The notes beneath the pieces are model-generated. The model made no database searches, had not been told where the DNA came from, and saw nothing but the letters and a program-made list of their open reading frames with translations. A stretch of 64,000 nucleotides of DNA from Harmothoe impar (Eukaryota; Annelida; Polychaeta; Phyllodocida; Polynoidae): positions 34,490,186-34,554,185 of the forward strand of contig OX381709.1 of NCBI GenBank assembly GCA_947462335.1. Reading direction: 5' to 3'. The position numbers and the translations under genes were made by a program. Shown here one piece after another: positions 53,876-63,968 of the stretch. The stretch's first letter is position 1. Each line of letters begins with the position of its first letter.

Positions 53876-54046
53876 ATAATATAATCACAATCGACCGTCA
53901 CTGGTAGTGTCTATGAACGCTATGAGCGGGAGTATGTAGTGAGAGGGGAGACACCCTCCAGGTGTGGTGGGTACCAGAACTAGTGACTGTGGCTCCCTCT
54001 GGAATATACCTGTGTACTAGTCTATGGGTCAAGTACCCAACACATA
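53876..54046 (-). repeat. Ngaro split repeat A2
   Basis: About 170 bp, starting AATAATATAATCACAATCG and ending CCCAACACATAT on the plus strand; same sequence as 58411-58580. It directly abuts B1. Confidence 0.92.
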
Positions 54047-54126
54047 TTCCCTTAGTCCCTGAATGAAGAGGCAACGATGATGATTACACTTTGCCTAATT
54101 CCTGGGTACACAGATACAGGAGGCCA
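54047..54126 (-). repeat. Ngaro split repeat B1
   Basis: Second 80-bp copy of B, lying between the recombinase stop (54149) and A2. Confidence 0.92.
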
Positions 54127-54148
54127 AACGCCAACACAAACACTTTGC

Positions 54149-55084
54149 CTAAATTATATCACCTAGTCTTTTAGCCACCAATTTGTCCTTGGCTTTCCTT
54201 GAGGTGTAGGTATCAGAAAGATACAAGAGAACGGCCCAGGACTTCCAGTTACCATACATCTTGACGTCATGTAGCGGCATAAATGATGCCAAAAAGGTAG
54301 CCGCACCTCGGCGGACGGAGTGTGTACTATAATGTCCCGACAACTTTAACCTTGCACACAGTGTCTTGAGTGTTGCCGCATACTTGTTATAGGATAAACC
54401 AAACAGGGGAGAGTCCAGAGGCCTGTTTGTAATATGAAGGTAGGCCCTGATGTATCTAACAGGACAGAGAGGGCTGTCAGGTGAAGCAACTACCGGTACT
54501 ATATCCACTCTCTCCTTGAACTGCACAGTTTTGGAACTATTGATATAAACGTCCATGCCATCTGGTGTCCACACAATGTCTTTGACATGAATGACATGGG
54601 GTGACAACGTCACATGTCCTACCCGCAACACACATCTAAATGATAATAATAAAGCACACCAGAAGGTCAAATCCTGTAGACTTGACAAGTCCAAGAATGG
54701 TCGCATATTAATAATGTCAGTAGGTAGCAACGGTAATGCTGGCTTGGATTCCGTACCCAAGAGGCGTCTAGCGCCCAGAAGTGTGGACTTGACCAGAAAT
54801 GATTGGGTGTCTGGGTGGCTATACCCAAAGTACTTATGCATCTGAATAATACCACAAACATAGTTGGTGATGGTAACAAAACGCACCCTGTTTGTCAAAT
54901 AAGTCACATACAAACAAATAGTCTCTTCCGTTGCAGGTAGTGGAGTCACTTCATGTGAAAGGCAGAAGTCCACAAATAGTGACCACTGAGACTTCCTTGA
55001 CCTGGCTGTTGACTCAGCCCAGCATAGCGATCTCACAGTCGCCCATTCTTGTCGCAAGACGTCCAGTTCTGCAACAACAGTCAT
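54149..55084 (-). CDS. Tyrosine recombinase of the Ngaro element (311 aa)
   Basis: Integrates the circular DNA intermediate of the retroelement. An N-terminal SAM-like core-binding domain (residues ~20-120; STARSRKSQWSLFVDFCLSH) precedes the catalytic domain: Arg in LSFRCVLRVGHV (~150), HxxR in YSTHSVRRGAAT (~256), Trp in GNWKSWA, and nucleophilic Tyr in LLYLSDTYTSRKA (~288-294). No stops. ATG 55084 lies inside the RT gene, 71 bp of overlap in another frame, which is usual in this order. Expressed from the same transcript as RT. Confidence 0.9.
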   Translation of the reverse strand: MTVVAELDVLRQEWATVRSLCWAESTARSRKSQWSLFVDFCLSHEVTPLPATEETICLYVTYLTNRVRFVTITNYVCGIIQMHKYFGYSHPDTQSFLVKSTLLGARRLLGTESKPALPLLPTDIINMRPFLDLSSLQDLTFWCALLLSFRCVLRVGHVTLSPHVIHVKDIVWTPDGMDVYINSSKTVQFKERVDIVPVVASPDSPLCPVRYIRAYLHITNRPLDSPLFGLSYNKYAATLKTLCARLKLSGHYSTHSVRRGAATFLASFMPLHDVKMYGNWKSWAVLLYLSDTYTSRKAKDKLVAKRLGDII

Positions 55085-57248
55085 AGAATTCCGGGATTAC
55101 TTCACAGCATACTGTGACACAATCAATATTTACAAGTCTTGATAGGGCATCAGCAATATAATTGTCACCACTGGATATGCGTGCAGCCTTTAGCTGGATA
55201 TTGAAGAAGCTGGTGACCCAGAATATCTCCCTTAGCCAAAACATAGAATAACTGTTTATACTACGTCCAGTGTTCACACAGGCCTGTACTTGTGTATTGT
55301 CCGTGACAACCCACACAACTTTATTCCTCCATTCGTGACACCAACGATGGAGGCCCCTAACTACAGGCCACAGTTCCGTAACATTGATGTGAGAGTCATA
55401 ATCCTCAGTAGTAGGAGGATTTACAAAATGGGGGCAGACGACCTCAGCCCCCTGCCACAGACCCCAGAAATAGTCTGTTTCCGTATGACCTCCGAAACCT
55501 GAGTCTGATGAGTCTGTGAAATAATAGACAGCCTCTTCTGGGTTGTAATTCATCATTTTTGCTTTGCCATTGAACCAGAGTACAAAATTGGCCCACCATT
55601 TGAAATCCAATTGGACTGTCTCTTCAAGACGAACCTTTGTTGCACCCACAGTGTTTTTCAATACATTATACAACCTGCGACAAAAAGTACGCCCCCCTTT
55701 AACTACAGTGGCGCAATGGGCTAATAAACCCACAGTTTGTTCAAGTCTTTTGCGCTTGCACCATGCCCTGTCCTGGAAGTAGGCCACATCAGTCAGAACT
55801 CGTGACAGTTTGTTATCATCAATGGAGAGGGTCATGTCCACACTGTCAATTTGAATTCCCAGAAATGTCACCTTCTGGCCGGGGTGAATGACTTTATCTT
55901 CTTTCACCTTGAACCCCAGATCAACCAATGCACAGTGAAGAGAGTTCTGGGAATTTTCACACAATTGTTTGTCACATTCAATCACAATAAAGTCGTCTAG
56001 GTAGTTCACACAATGGGTGAAGGCATCACCATTCAAACCACACTTTACTACAAATTCTGAGATCTGATTGAATATATAGGGGGCGCTGCGGAGACCAAAA
56101 CACAGTCGCATATCCACAAAGTATTGGGAGCCACCACCAATGTCCCATACAAAGCCCTGAAATTCCCATTGGGAGGGAATAACACTCACAGAACGATAAG
56201 CACTGGCTATATCTGACACAGCACAGAAATCATATTGGTTTAGCATTGCGACCACATTATCTACACTCTTATAGTGGAATGATTCACACGAGTCTGACAT
56301 ATATTCATTGATACAACAACCTTCTGGTGATGAGCAATCAGTAATGGGTCGCAGAGTATCGTCGGATTTCCTAATGCCTCCTAAGGCATGTACACATCTA
56401 GGTTTAATAGGAACCATCTTCACTTTACCATCATGTAATTCCTGCTTTACAATAATAGTTTCCTCAGTAGGAAAATCAACTGTAATGGATTTGTAATTTG
56501 CACACTTGTACTCAGTGTCACAACCGTGATCCACGATCCTAAAGCCTCTATACACGCCTGTCACGACATATAAATCGTCTTTGGTTATAGTGTCAAACAT
56601 CATAAGTCGTGACAGAAAACGACACGGGGATAACTGAGTACAAGAGCCCTGGATAACATGTTTACACGCACACCGACCATCAATACAGGCTTGGAACACG
56701 GGAACTAACCCATTGGGAATTACTTCTACACAATAGACTGGTACTTCACATCCATATGTATCTGCGAAAGCATTCAAAACACCCACCTCGGAAGTAATTT
56801 CTACAAAATCAGGCAAATTCTCCCAATTTTTATCGTCAATCAAGGAAATTTCCGTGCGGGCGCCGCCATCTTGAATAGTAGTAATGCGTATCTCGGGATG
56901 GCGTAAATTACCCTCGACGGTTACAAACTCACTATTATATCCATTAATCATGGCACCAGAGGACACATGATTCGATTCATCACAATTGACAGATTCACAG
57001 TGAGAATTAACAATTAAATCATCTCCCACCGATTTCCCAACTTTTACGACATCGTCATTTAGAGCCGGGAAAGCACCGTCACCGGTCGCAACTACGCAGT
57101 TAGAAATTCCACAGACAACTTTATCCGAATAATTCCCCGGTCGAATACCAACTACCTCCATATAATCCCCACAAACATTGGCTACAACATCAGGATTATA
57201 ATTATCAGCATCAGCAGGTAATTGAGAAGCGCTGGCTTCATTCACCAA
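55014..57248 (-). CDS. Reverse transcriptase-RNase H of the Ngaro element (744 aa)
   Basis: Residues 1-200 form an N-terminal region with a small Cys cluster (ACIDGRCACKHVIQGSC, ~190-205). The RT follows: PIKPRCVHALGGIRKSD, ITDCSSPEGCCINEYM, VSDIASAYRSVSV, LCFGLRSAPYIFNQIS and the catalytic NYLDDFIVIE near 414. RNase H residues are Asp in YYFTDSSDSGFGG (~576), Glu in INVTELWPV, Asp in WVVTDNTQVQA and Asp in GDNYIADALSRL. All catalytic residues are present and no stop interrupts. The frame starts at ATG 57248, 51 bp after the gag stop. Confidence 0.92.
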   Translation of the reverse strand: MVNEASASQLPADADNYNPDVVANVCGDYMEVVGIRPGNYSDKVVCGISNCVVATGDGAFPALNDDVVKVGKSVGDDLIVNSHCESVNCDESNHVSSGAMINGYNSEFVTVEGNLRHPEIRITTIQDGGARTEISLIDDKNWENLPDFVEITSEVGVLNAFADTYGCEVPVYCVEVIPNGLVPVFQACIDGRCACKHVIQGSCTQLSPCRFLSRLMMFDTITKDDLYVVTGVYRGFRIVDHGCDTEYKCANYKSITVDFPTEETIIVKQELHDGKVKMVPIKPRCVHALGGIRKSDDTLRPITDCSSPEGCCINEYMSDSCESFHYKSVDNVVAMLNQYDFCAVSDIASAYRSVSVIPSQWEFQGFVWDIGGGSQYFVDMRLCFGLRSAPYIFNQISEFVVKCGLNGDAFTHCVNYLDDFIVIECDKQLCENSQNSLHCALVDLGFKVKEDKVIHPGQKVTFLGIQIDSVDMTLSIDDNKLSRVLTDVAYFQDRAWCKRKRLEQTVGLLAHCATVVKGGRTFCRRLYNVLKNTVGATKVRLEETVQLDFKWWANFVLWFNGKAKMMNYNPEEAVYYFTDSSDSGFGGHTETDYFWGLWQGAEVVCPHFVNPPTTEDYDSHINVTELWPVVRGLHRWCHEWRNKVVWVVTDNTQVQACVNTGRSINSYSMFWLREIFWVTSFFNIQLKAARISSGDNYIADALSRLVNIDCVTVCCEVIPEFYDCCCRTGRLATRMGDCEIAMLG

Positions 57249-57299
57249 ATCATCGTTGTCTCGACGAGGGTCGCTGTCAGAGACCGGCCCATGCCGGAG

Positions 57300-58358
57300 T
57301 CACTTGTCGGGAGGGCCGGCTTTCGCCGCCGGGCAGGCCGTCATGCCGTGATTTGTCGCTCCGCAGCCGCACTCGTGCTTGAATCGGCAACCGTCGCACG
57401 GGAGATTCTGTTGAAATCTGAAGCATAGGCCCTTATCAGCTGCGACTTTCCGCCACCCCGTAAAGGCACGATTCCTGTTTGTCGCAAGCTGGCGTCTGGC
57501 ACTCTGGGATCCACCCTGTGGACTAGTAGGGCGGTTGAAATCCTGGTACTTCATATAGGCTATAGTACCGGTGACACCAAGATGGCGGTTCGTCAAGTCT
57601 GTGTCAGCTCCGGTTATCGCATACACCCGGCCCGAGTCAATAGCTCGCTGTCGCATATCACGGTCATACTTCACCAGGGCCTCAGTAGTGTATGCCCCCG
57701 TAGCAGCCATACCCTGGAGGTATTTTATGTGGGCCCTGATCCCCCTGGAACACTCCCCACTATCACTAATTTCATCTTGGAGCTGCGTCAACAGATAGAA
57801 AAGTTTCTCGTTACAGTCAATGGGCTTTGACTTTTTACGTTCATCGACAGGTAAAAATCTGAGAATGTCAAACTTACTATGTTTGCGTTCAACACGCTGG
57901 AGGAAGGCATCAAACAGACTCTCCTCCACACCCGCCCCCAGATCCGGGAATATACCTGGGACAGGCGGCTGCGGAGGGGTGGGTGATCTCCGACCGGGGC
58001 CGGCTCCAGCCCCCACGTCGGCCCCGGCGCCGGCGCCTTGATTACCCTCTGTAGGGGTCGTCAGTGAAACCACAAACCGGTCAAAAGAGGAGGTAAGTTG
58101 CAGCAATTTATCCTCTAGGCTACTTATCCTCCTGTTTAGCTGACGCTCACCCTCCATAATGCGATCACTCTCCTGTTCTTGCGATAATAGACGCTCCTGT
58201 TCCTGTGTCAATCGACGAGCGTGTTCATGTTTCAGGTCTCTCTCAATCTCATCTCTCAGTGACAGTCTCCTGTCTTTCCTCTCTCTCGGGTGGCCACATT
58301 TGTCACAGGCTTTCAACCTGCCGTCGACTTCTGCCTGACATGCCTCACATGTGACCAT
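57300..58358 (-). CDS. Gag-like protein of the Ngaro element (352 aa)
   Basis: I prefer ATG 58358, which gives MVTCEACQAEVDGRLKACDKCGHPRE, an N-terminal Cys4 zinc ribbon; an earlier ATG at 58436 adds 26 residues that lie partly in repeat A1. A charged coiled coil (LRDEIERDLKHEHARRLTQE, ~35-105) follows, then a Gly/Ala/Pro linker, a helical capsid-like region (~155-270) and a C-terminal Cys/His motif (LCFRFQQNLPCDGCRFKHEC), typical of YR-element Gag. It would package the RNA. Intact. Confidence 0.8.
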   Translation of the reverse strand: MVTCEACQAEVDGRLKACDKCGHPRERKDRRLSLRDEIERDLKHEHARRLTQEQERLLSQEQESDRIMEGERQLNRRISSLEDKLLQLTSSFDRFVVSLTTPTEGNQGAGAGADVGAGAGPGRRSPTPPQPPVPGIFPDLGAGVEESLFDAFLQRVERKHSKFDILRFLPVDERKKSKPIDCNEKLFYLLTQLQDEISDSGECSRGIRAHIKYLQGMAATGAYTTEALVKYDRDMRQRAIDSGRVYAITGADTDLTNRHLGVTGTIAYMKYQDFNRPTSPQGGSQSARRQLATNRNRAFTGWRKVAADKGLCFRFQQNLPCDGCRFKHECGCGATNHGMTACPAAKAGPPDK

Positions 58359-58410
58359 ATTGCAAAATGTACTCAGAACTGTACTTAAATTCAGAACTGT
58401 ACTATGAAAA

Positions 58411-58574
58411 ATAATATAATCACAATCGACCGTCACTGGTAGTGTCTATGAACGCTATGAGCGGGAGTATGTAGTGAGAGGGGAGACACCCTCCAGGTGT
58501 GGTGGGTACCAGAACTAGTGACTGTGGCTCCCTCTGGAATATACCTGTGTACTAGTCTATGGGTCAAGTACCCA

Positions 58575-58580
<6 letters not shown>
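58411..58580 (-). repeat. Ngaro split repeat A1 (5' end)
   Basis: Copy of 53876-54046 at the element's transcriptional start; likely contains the promoter. Flanked outside by the resumed (TA)n tract. Confidence 0.92.

Positions 58581-58662
<82 letters not shown>
58577..58662. repeat. (TA)n microsatellite, right of Ngaro insertion
   Basis: Continuation of the TA run at 53717-53760. Confidence 0.85.
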
Positions 58663-58664
<2 letters not shown>

Positions 58665-59244
58665 TAGTTTACTATGCTGTATCATGACACATGTGATTAA
58701 ATTATCATATTCTTTTAATGTAGATAGACTATATGTTTATTGTTGGGGGGATGCGGGGTCAATGACTCTGGCATTCATTCATCAATTTCATCATTTAATG
58801 TAGGACAAACTGTCCTGGGTCCTGGAGGCTTAGGACCGGGTCCTGGAGGCTTAAGGTCGGGTCCTGAAGGTTTAGGGCCGGTCCTGGAGGCCTGTCTGCT
58901 TCCTTAATAGCCCATATAGCCCATATGTCACACTGAGGCTGGCTGCATGGGGACAGGGCTATTGTCTTAGGAGACTATTGTTGTGTGGTCGCACCTCTAT
59001 CCCTATCACAATGGGTGTTATGGTAGTGAGTCCACAGCTACCTCCAGACATGCATGGCACCATGAGGTGTGTGTGTGTGGGGGGGGGGGGGGTGATAACC
59101 AATTAAAATAATAGCTTTCCTTATCATTATAAATGATAGTATTGTGGTTCCAGGGAGGTTGGAGGGCCGGTGCTGGTCCTAGGGAGGCGGGAGGAGGCCC
59201 AGGGGAGGTGGGAGGCCGGGACCTGGTCCCAGGTGAGGTAGGAG
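58663..59244. other. Non-coding DNA with a small minisatellite
   Basis: 58816-58885 carries about three copies of a ~24-bp unit GGTCCTGGAGGCTTAGGACCG; a related 'gaggtgggaggccgggacctggtccc' segment recurs at 59150-59240. A poly-G run is at 59080-59092. No gene. Confidence 0.5.
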
Positions 59245-59646
59245 CCCGGGGGGCCACTCCCTATACTTTCTATAGTAACTATGTGTGAACATAACCTCAA
59301 ATTTTGTACCCTTATCACGGGAGAAAAATTTACAAAATAGCACCCTTTTTATGGGAAATTGACCAGAAATCATACCTCAATCAAAGGAGACCAAGAAAAA
59401 TATACCCTTATCACGGGTGACTATAGAAAAAATACACTAAATTATGGGTGGTCATTAATATATGATAGCAAAAAAGGGCAGTATTTCCCCTTGTAAACTC
59501 TCAAATGGTCTCAAAATGTACCCCTTTCCCTCCAAATTTGCCTAAAAGGCACTCCTTATCAAGGGCCCTCGCGGGTCCGTGCCCAGGGCCCAAAAACGGA
59601 CCCTATCCCACATGGTATCAATATCTAGGAGAGTGGCCCCCCCCGG
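59245..59646. mobile_element. MITE of the GGGGCCACTCCC family, copy 1
   Basis: Left end CCCGGGGGGCCACTCCC and right end GAGTGGCCCCCCCCGGG are inverse. The interior ('ctatagtaactatgtgtgaa', 'tacccttatcacggg') matches copy 3. No target duplication was found, so this copy may be altered at an edge. Confidence 0.7.
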
Positions 59647-60427
59647 GCGTTCACGCCGTTCTCTGACGGGTGTTTGCACCGGGGGGGGGGGGGGCACGAG
59701 GACCGGGACATACTCCCTGCGAGGGGTAACTTTAATGCCATATGTGAGATTTAAGCTGGGGAAAGGGGGGTGGGCTCCAGGGGGGTTGGGGAGGGGCACA
59801 TTTTTGTCTACATTTGCTTTAAAAAAATGTCAATTTAAAAATAGTCCATAGAAATTCTATCAAAAATAGAATATACTTCAGGATGTAGGTCAGTAATATC
59901 TGGCTGTGATCTCTTCCTGTGGGAAATAGAAAGATACATGTATATTTATAATAGTTATTTAAATCTAATATATTGTATACACACACTGGGTCATATATGA
60001 AAGAGTGAGTGAGTAATGGATGTTTAACGCCATTTCGACAACTAAGGTCATATTCATGGCGCATATATAAAAGAAGCACAATCAATATATAATGTCTAAA
60101 TGTACTTACAAAATTCTAAATTCAGCCTACATAGTTATATAGTACGACCAGTAAAGATAGTAAAGATAAAATATAGCTTAGTTTTAGACAGAGAATACAT
60201 GTATATACATACCTTCAGATACGCATGTATAACATATATGCATGTATGTACACATGCATGTGTATTAAAGTGTAGCACAACCTGTCCTGTCTGTGGCCAC
60301 CAGGTGTGCGTGAGTTAGAGTGCTAGGATGTTGGTGTTGGTCACACCTGCATGGCCACCAGGTGGGTGCAGTAAGGGGGCAAAGGCTATTGTCTTAGGAG
60401 CGTATTGTTGTATGGTCACACCTATAC
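59647..60427. other. Non-coding DNA
   Basis: No gene seen; poly-G at 59682-59694 and AT-rich sequence. Confidence 0.35.
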
Positions 60428-60997
60428 CCTTATCACCCGGGGGGGCCACTCCCTATATGATCTGTAGTAACCATGTGCGTACACAAAAACCCGGGAAAGG
60501 GGTCCTTTTTGGGTCCCACTGGCGGGTCCGGCCGGACCCGCCATAAGGGGCCCTTTTTGGGCCATTTTAGAGCAAAAGGGGTATGTTTTTAGACCAAGAA
60601 TATCCAACCAAAAAATCGAAAAGTTCCTGTAAAAAAGGGTATATTTTTGGAGAATTTGTGCCAAATCTAGGGTGGTATCGCACTAAAAGGGGGTCAATTC
60701 ATGGGGTATCTTGCTAAAAGGGGTCTAATTTTGACGAATTTATGGGGGTATCCCGTTAAAAGGGGTCTAATTTTGGTAAATCAAGAGTATCCCGCAAAAA
60801 GGGGGTGCATTTTGGCCAATTTAGGGTAGTGTCCCACTAAAAGGGGGGTGATTTCTACACAATTTAGGGGGGTTATCCCGTCAAAAGGGGGGTGTTTTTT
60901 GTGGATTTTGTCCCGGGAAAAGGGGTCTAAATTCAGGGTGATGTACGCAGATGGTATCCATAAATGGGAGAGTGCCCCCCCCCCCGGGGCCTTATCA
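60428..60997. mobile_element. MITE of the same family, copy 2, with 8-bp TSD
   Basis: CCTTATCA at 60428-60435 and 60990-60997 flanks an element that starts CCCGGGGGGGCCACTCCC and ends in the inverted GAGTGCCCC...CCGGGG. The interior is made of 'aaaaggggtctaatttt' repeats. An 8-bp duplication fits hAT-type mobilisation. Confidence 0.8.
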
Positions 60998-61054
60998 CAA
61001 TGGCCGTCATGGTAGTGTGTTCACTGCCTCCAGGTGGCCTGACCTTACCCGGGG

Positions 61055-61476
61055 ATACGCATCCCGTAGGGGCCACTCCCTATCTTTTCTATAGTCACTA
61101 TGTGTGAACATCACCTCAAATCTGGTACCCTTATCAAGGGGGGAAATTTTCAAAAATCATACCCTTTTCAAGGGAAAATTAGCAAGAAAACAGACCTAAA
61201 TTACAGATGACCCTGAAAAATATACCCTAATTACGGGTGACCCTGAAAAAATCCCCTTCTCAAGGGTGACCAGGAAATATTATAGGGGGAAAAAGTAAAA
61301 ATTACCCTTTAAAGCTCTGAAAATGTACCCCTTTCTCCCAAAATTTGCCTAAAAGCACCCCTTATCAAGGGCCCTCGCGGGCCCGTGCCTAGGACCCAAA
61401 AACGGACCCTTTCCCTTGGAATCGTGTTCACACATGGTATTCAAATCTGAGGGAGTGGCCCCCCTGGGATACGCAT
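61055..61476. mobile_element. MITE of the same family, copy 3, with 8-bp TSD
   Basis: ATACGCAT at 61055-61062 and 61469-61476 flanks a 406-bp element with ends GTAGGGGCCACTCCC and GGGAGTGGCCCCCC. Its interior closely matches copy 1. Confidence 0.85.
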
Positions 61477-63104
61477 GCACTTAGGCAGCCTCCTGATGCC
61501 GTAGGTACGGGAAAAGTGGAAGGTTCACTAAATAATTTTAAAAGTTTGGAACATCATGTTACAGTTGTATAATTTTAACTGCAAGTACAGAACATATCAA
61601 TGGATATATATCCAAAGCTTTGGTGCGACATCTAGAAATAAAGGGGGGGGGGTTGTTCTCCAAATGCACAGGAGTAGCATACTATGACATAATAGTCTAT
61701 GTAAAAGGCGGCCTCACACTCCCTGGCAGACTCGCAAAAACAGCCTACAAAACAGTTTAACATGCCTTCTTATCCATTTCGTAGCTCACCCCATAGAAAC
61801 CCTCTAAGTAAACCTTGAATCAAGCCTTCAGGCTTGAAACATAATTCACTGAACAAATTCAATAATCTGTGACGGCATATGCCATGGGTTCTCTAAATGA
61901 CATATTTTGAAGGGTATCCCTGGACCAGGGTGGTGAGCACAGCCCACAGCCCACAAGCCCACAAGGTGCTAAGACCCACACACCCAAAACAATGCCTTCC
62001 TCAGCCACACGTGAGCTGAGCAAGGAGGGGCAGGGACCCGGATGTGTGACGTAACTGGAGGCGTCCACTGGGGTGCGAGAGGTGCGCCACAACCGGACCT
62101 TTGTCTGTACTTCAGGGCGGGGTAGGGGGGAGGGGGAGGGGGATGTTATTTAAATGTAGCATGGAGCTAAATAACATACTTGTTTCTCATCACCGCGTCA
62201 CCAAAATCGTGTTTTGGATTATTTTTAGAAATATTTTCTTTTGCAAATATTTTGGGAAACTTGATAATAAAGGACAAATAAGGGCATATTTGGTATCAAA
62301 TTGAAGCTTTCAGTGCCGGGAGTACAATGGGCTAGAGGAAATATAGTTATATATTCATTTCCTAATCATTAAAATGTGAATGTGACGTTTGCTGAGAGTC
62401 AAGAACCCCCCCCCCCCCCCCATCTATTTTGTCTTCAGCAAAAGAAAAAAAAAGAGTAAAAGAAAAAAGTGCCCCCGTCATATTTCTCATACATAGTGAT
62501 GAGAAACTACTTTATTTTCTAGGAGTAGCTGGGATTCCGCTAGGACTAGTTTTCTATTAGCCAATTTGGCTAATTTGTATCAATTTTGATTAGCCAAATT
62601 CTATACCGATTAGCCAAACCTTTTTTGCATATTAGGAAATTTCCTTTAAGAACAGGGGGGGGGGTTAGTGGAATTGTCCGGTCCAGTTTTTTTTCCGTAC
62701 CCCTTATTCATATTGATCCCGACCTACCCCTTTTATCCATAGTAATGCACTAGATTTTTTCTCTAAAAAGGAGTTAACTTTTTAGGTATTTGGTATATAA
62801 ATAATGTTTGATCCTTTTTGAAGTGCATCTATTCTAAGGCTTGTCCCTCATTACACAACCCCCTCAACCCCCCCCCCCCCCACTCAAGCTCAAACAGTCC
62901 TACATCGACAACTAGCCAATTTGGCGAATTTTCAATGGGTAGCATTAGCCAGAATTAGCTCTGATTCGTCATTGGCACCGATCTTAAAGGGGCCATTTAG
63001 CCTCAAAGATTGTGAATTAAAAGAAAACCATGTGGTCCCTCCCCCCCCCCTCAGGTTGGAAAGTCGCCGAAATTAAGTGTCCAAGTGACAGTTTTTAGAG
63101 CTTT
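61477..63104. other. Non-coding DNA
   Basis: No supported gene. Contains poly-C/poly-G runs (62406, 62656, 62867, 63041), an A-rich run at 62440-62465 and several 'attagccaaatt' words at 62555-62620 and 62910-62960. Probably further decayed poly-C elements. Confidence 0.35.
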
Positions 63105-63968
63105 TATGCCAAGATCATGTTTTCCCTCTCAATGCGAAAAATCATAATAAATCATGGTATCTTATGATTTATCATCATTAGGTAAAATCATGATAAGTTA
63201 TGTTTTCCCTCTCAATGTTGGAAATCATGATATATCATAATGAATATGTAATGATTAATCATGGTAAGATAAACCATGATAAAACCTGTTTTCTTTTATC
63301 AATGGGTAAAATCGTGATAAATCATGATATATTATGAATTATTATGGTTAGGTAAAATCATAATAAATCAAGTTTACCTCTCAATGAGTAGAATCATGAT
63401 AAATCATGATATGTTATGATTTATCGTTGTAAGGTAAAATCATGATAAATAATGTTTTCCCTCTCAATGGGTAAAATCATGATAAATCATGATATGTTAT
63501 AATTCATGATAGTTAGGTAAAATCATTATAGACAAAACATAATTAATCATGGTAGCTTCTGTCAGGAGATAATATCGTGATAAAGTAGGATACATGATGA
63601 GATCATAATCAAGTATGATTTATCATGATTAATCGTGGTAGGAGAAACATGATTTAGCATGATTTCCCCTCTCAGAAGGTAAGATCATAATAAAGTATGT
63701 TTTATCACAATATAATAAAATACGATTTATCATGATTAATCATGGTAGGAGAAACATGATTTAATCAAGTATGATTAATCATGATTAATTATGATAGGAG
63801 AAACATGAATTAGCATGATTTCCCCACTCAGAAGGTAACATCATGATAAAGTATGATGTATTATGATTGATCATGGTAGGAGAAAACATGATTTATCATG
63901 GTATATCGTGATATATCATGATATATCATAGTTCAACATGATAAATCATGATATTTATCATGATATTT
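63105..63968. repeat. Right ATCATGAT palindrome array
   Basis: Units of ~75-90 bp built on 'gtaaaatcatgataaatcat' with 'ccctctcaatg' or 'cccctctcagaaggta' spacers. It ends at the CTACCT edge at 63971-63976. Confidence 0.8.

Larger units (their letters stand above)
53761..58580 (-). mobile_element. Ngaro-type YR retrotransposon, apparently intact (4.8 kb)
   Basis: On the minus strand the order is A1 (58580-58411), gag, RT-RNase H, tyrosine recombinase, B1 (54126-54047), A2 (54046-53876), B2 (53840-53761). This is the split direct repeat layout diagnostic of Ngaro-type elements. A1/A2 (about 170 bp) and B1/B2 (80 bp) look identical or nearly so. All three ORFs are open. It sits in a (TA)n tract without target duplication, as expected for recombinase-mediated insertion. 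Confidence 0.92.
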
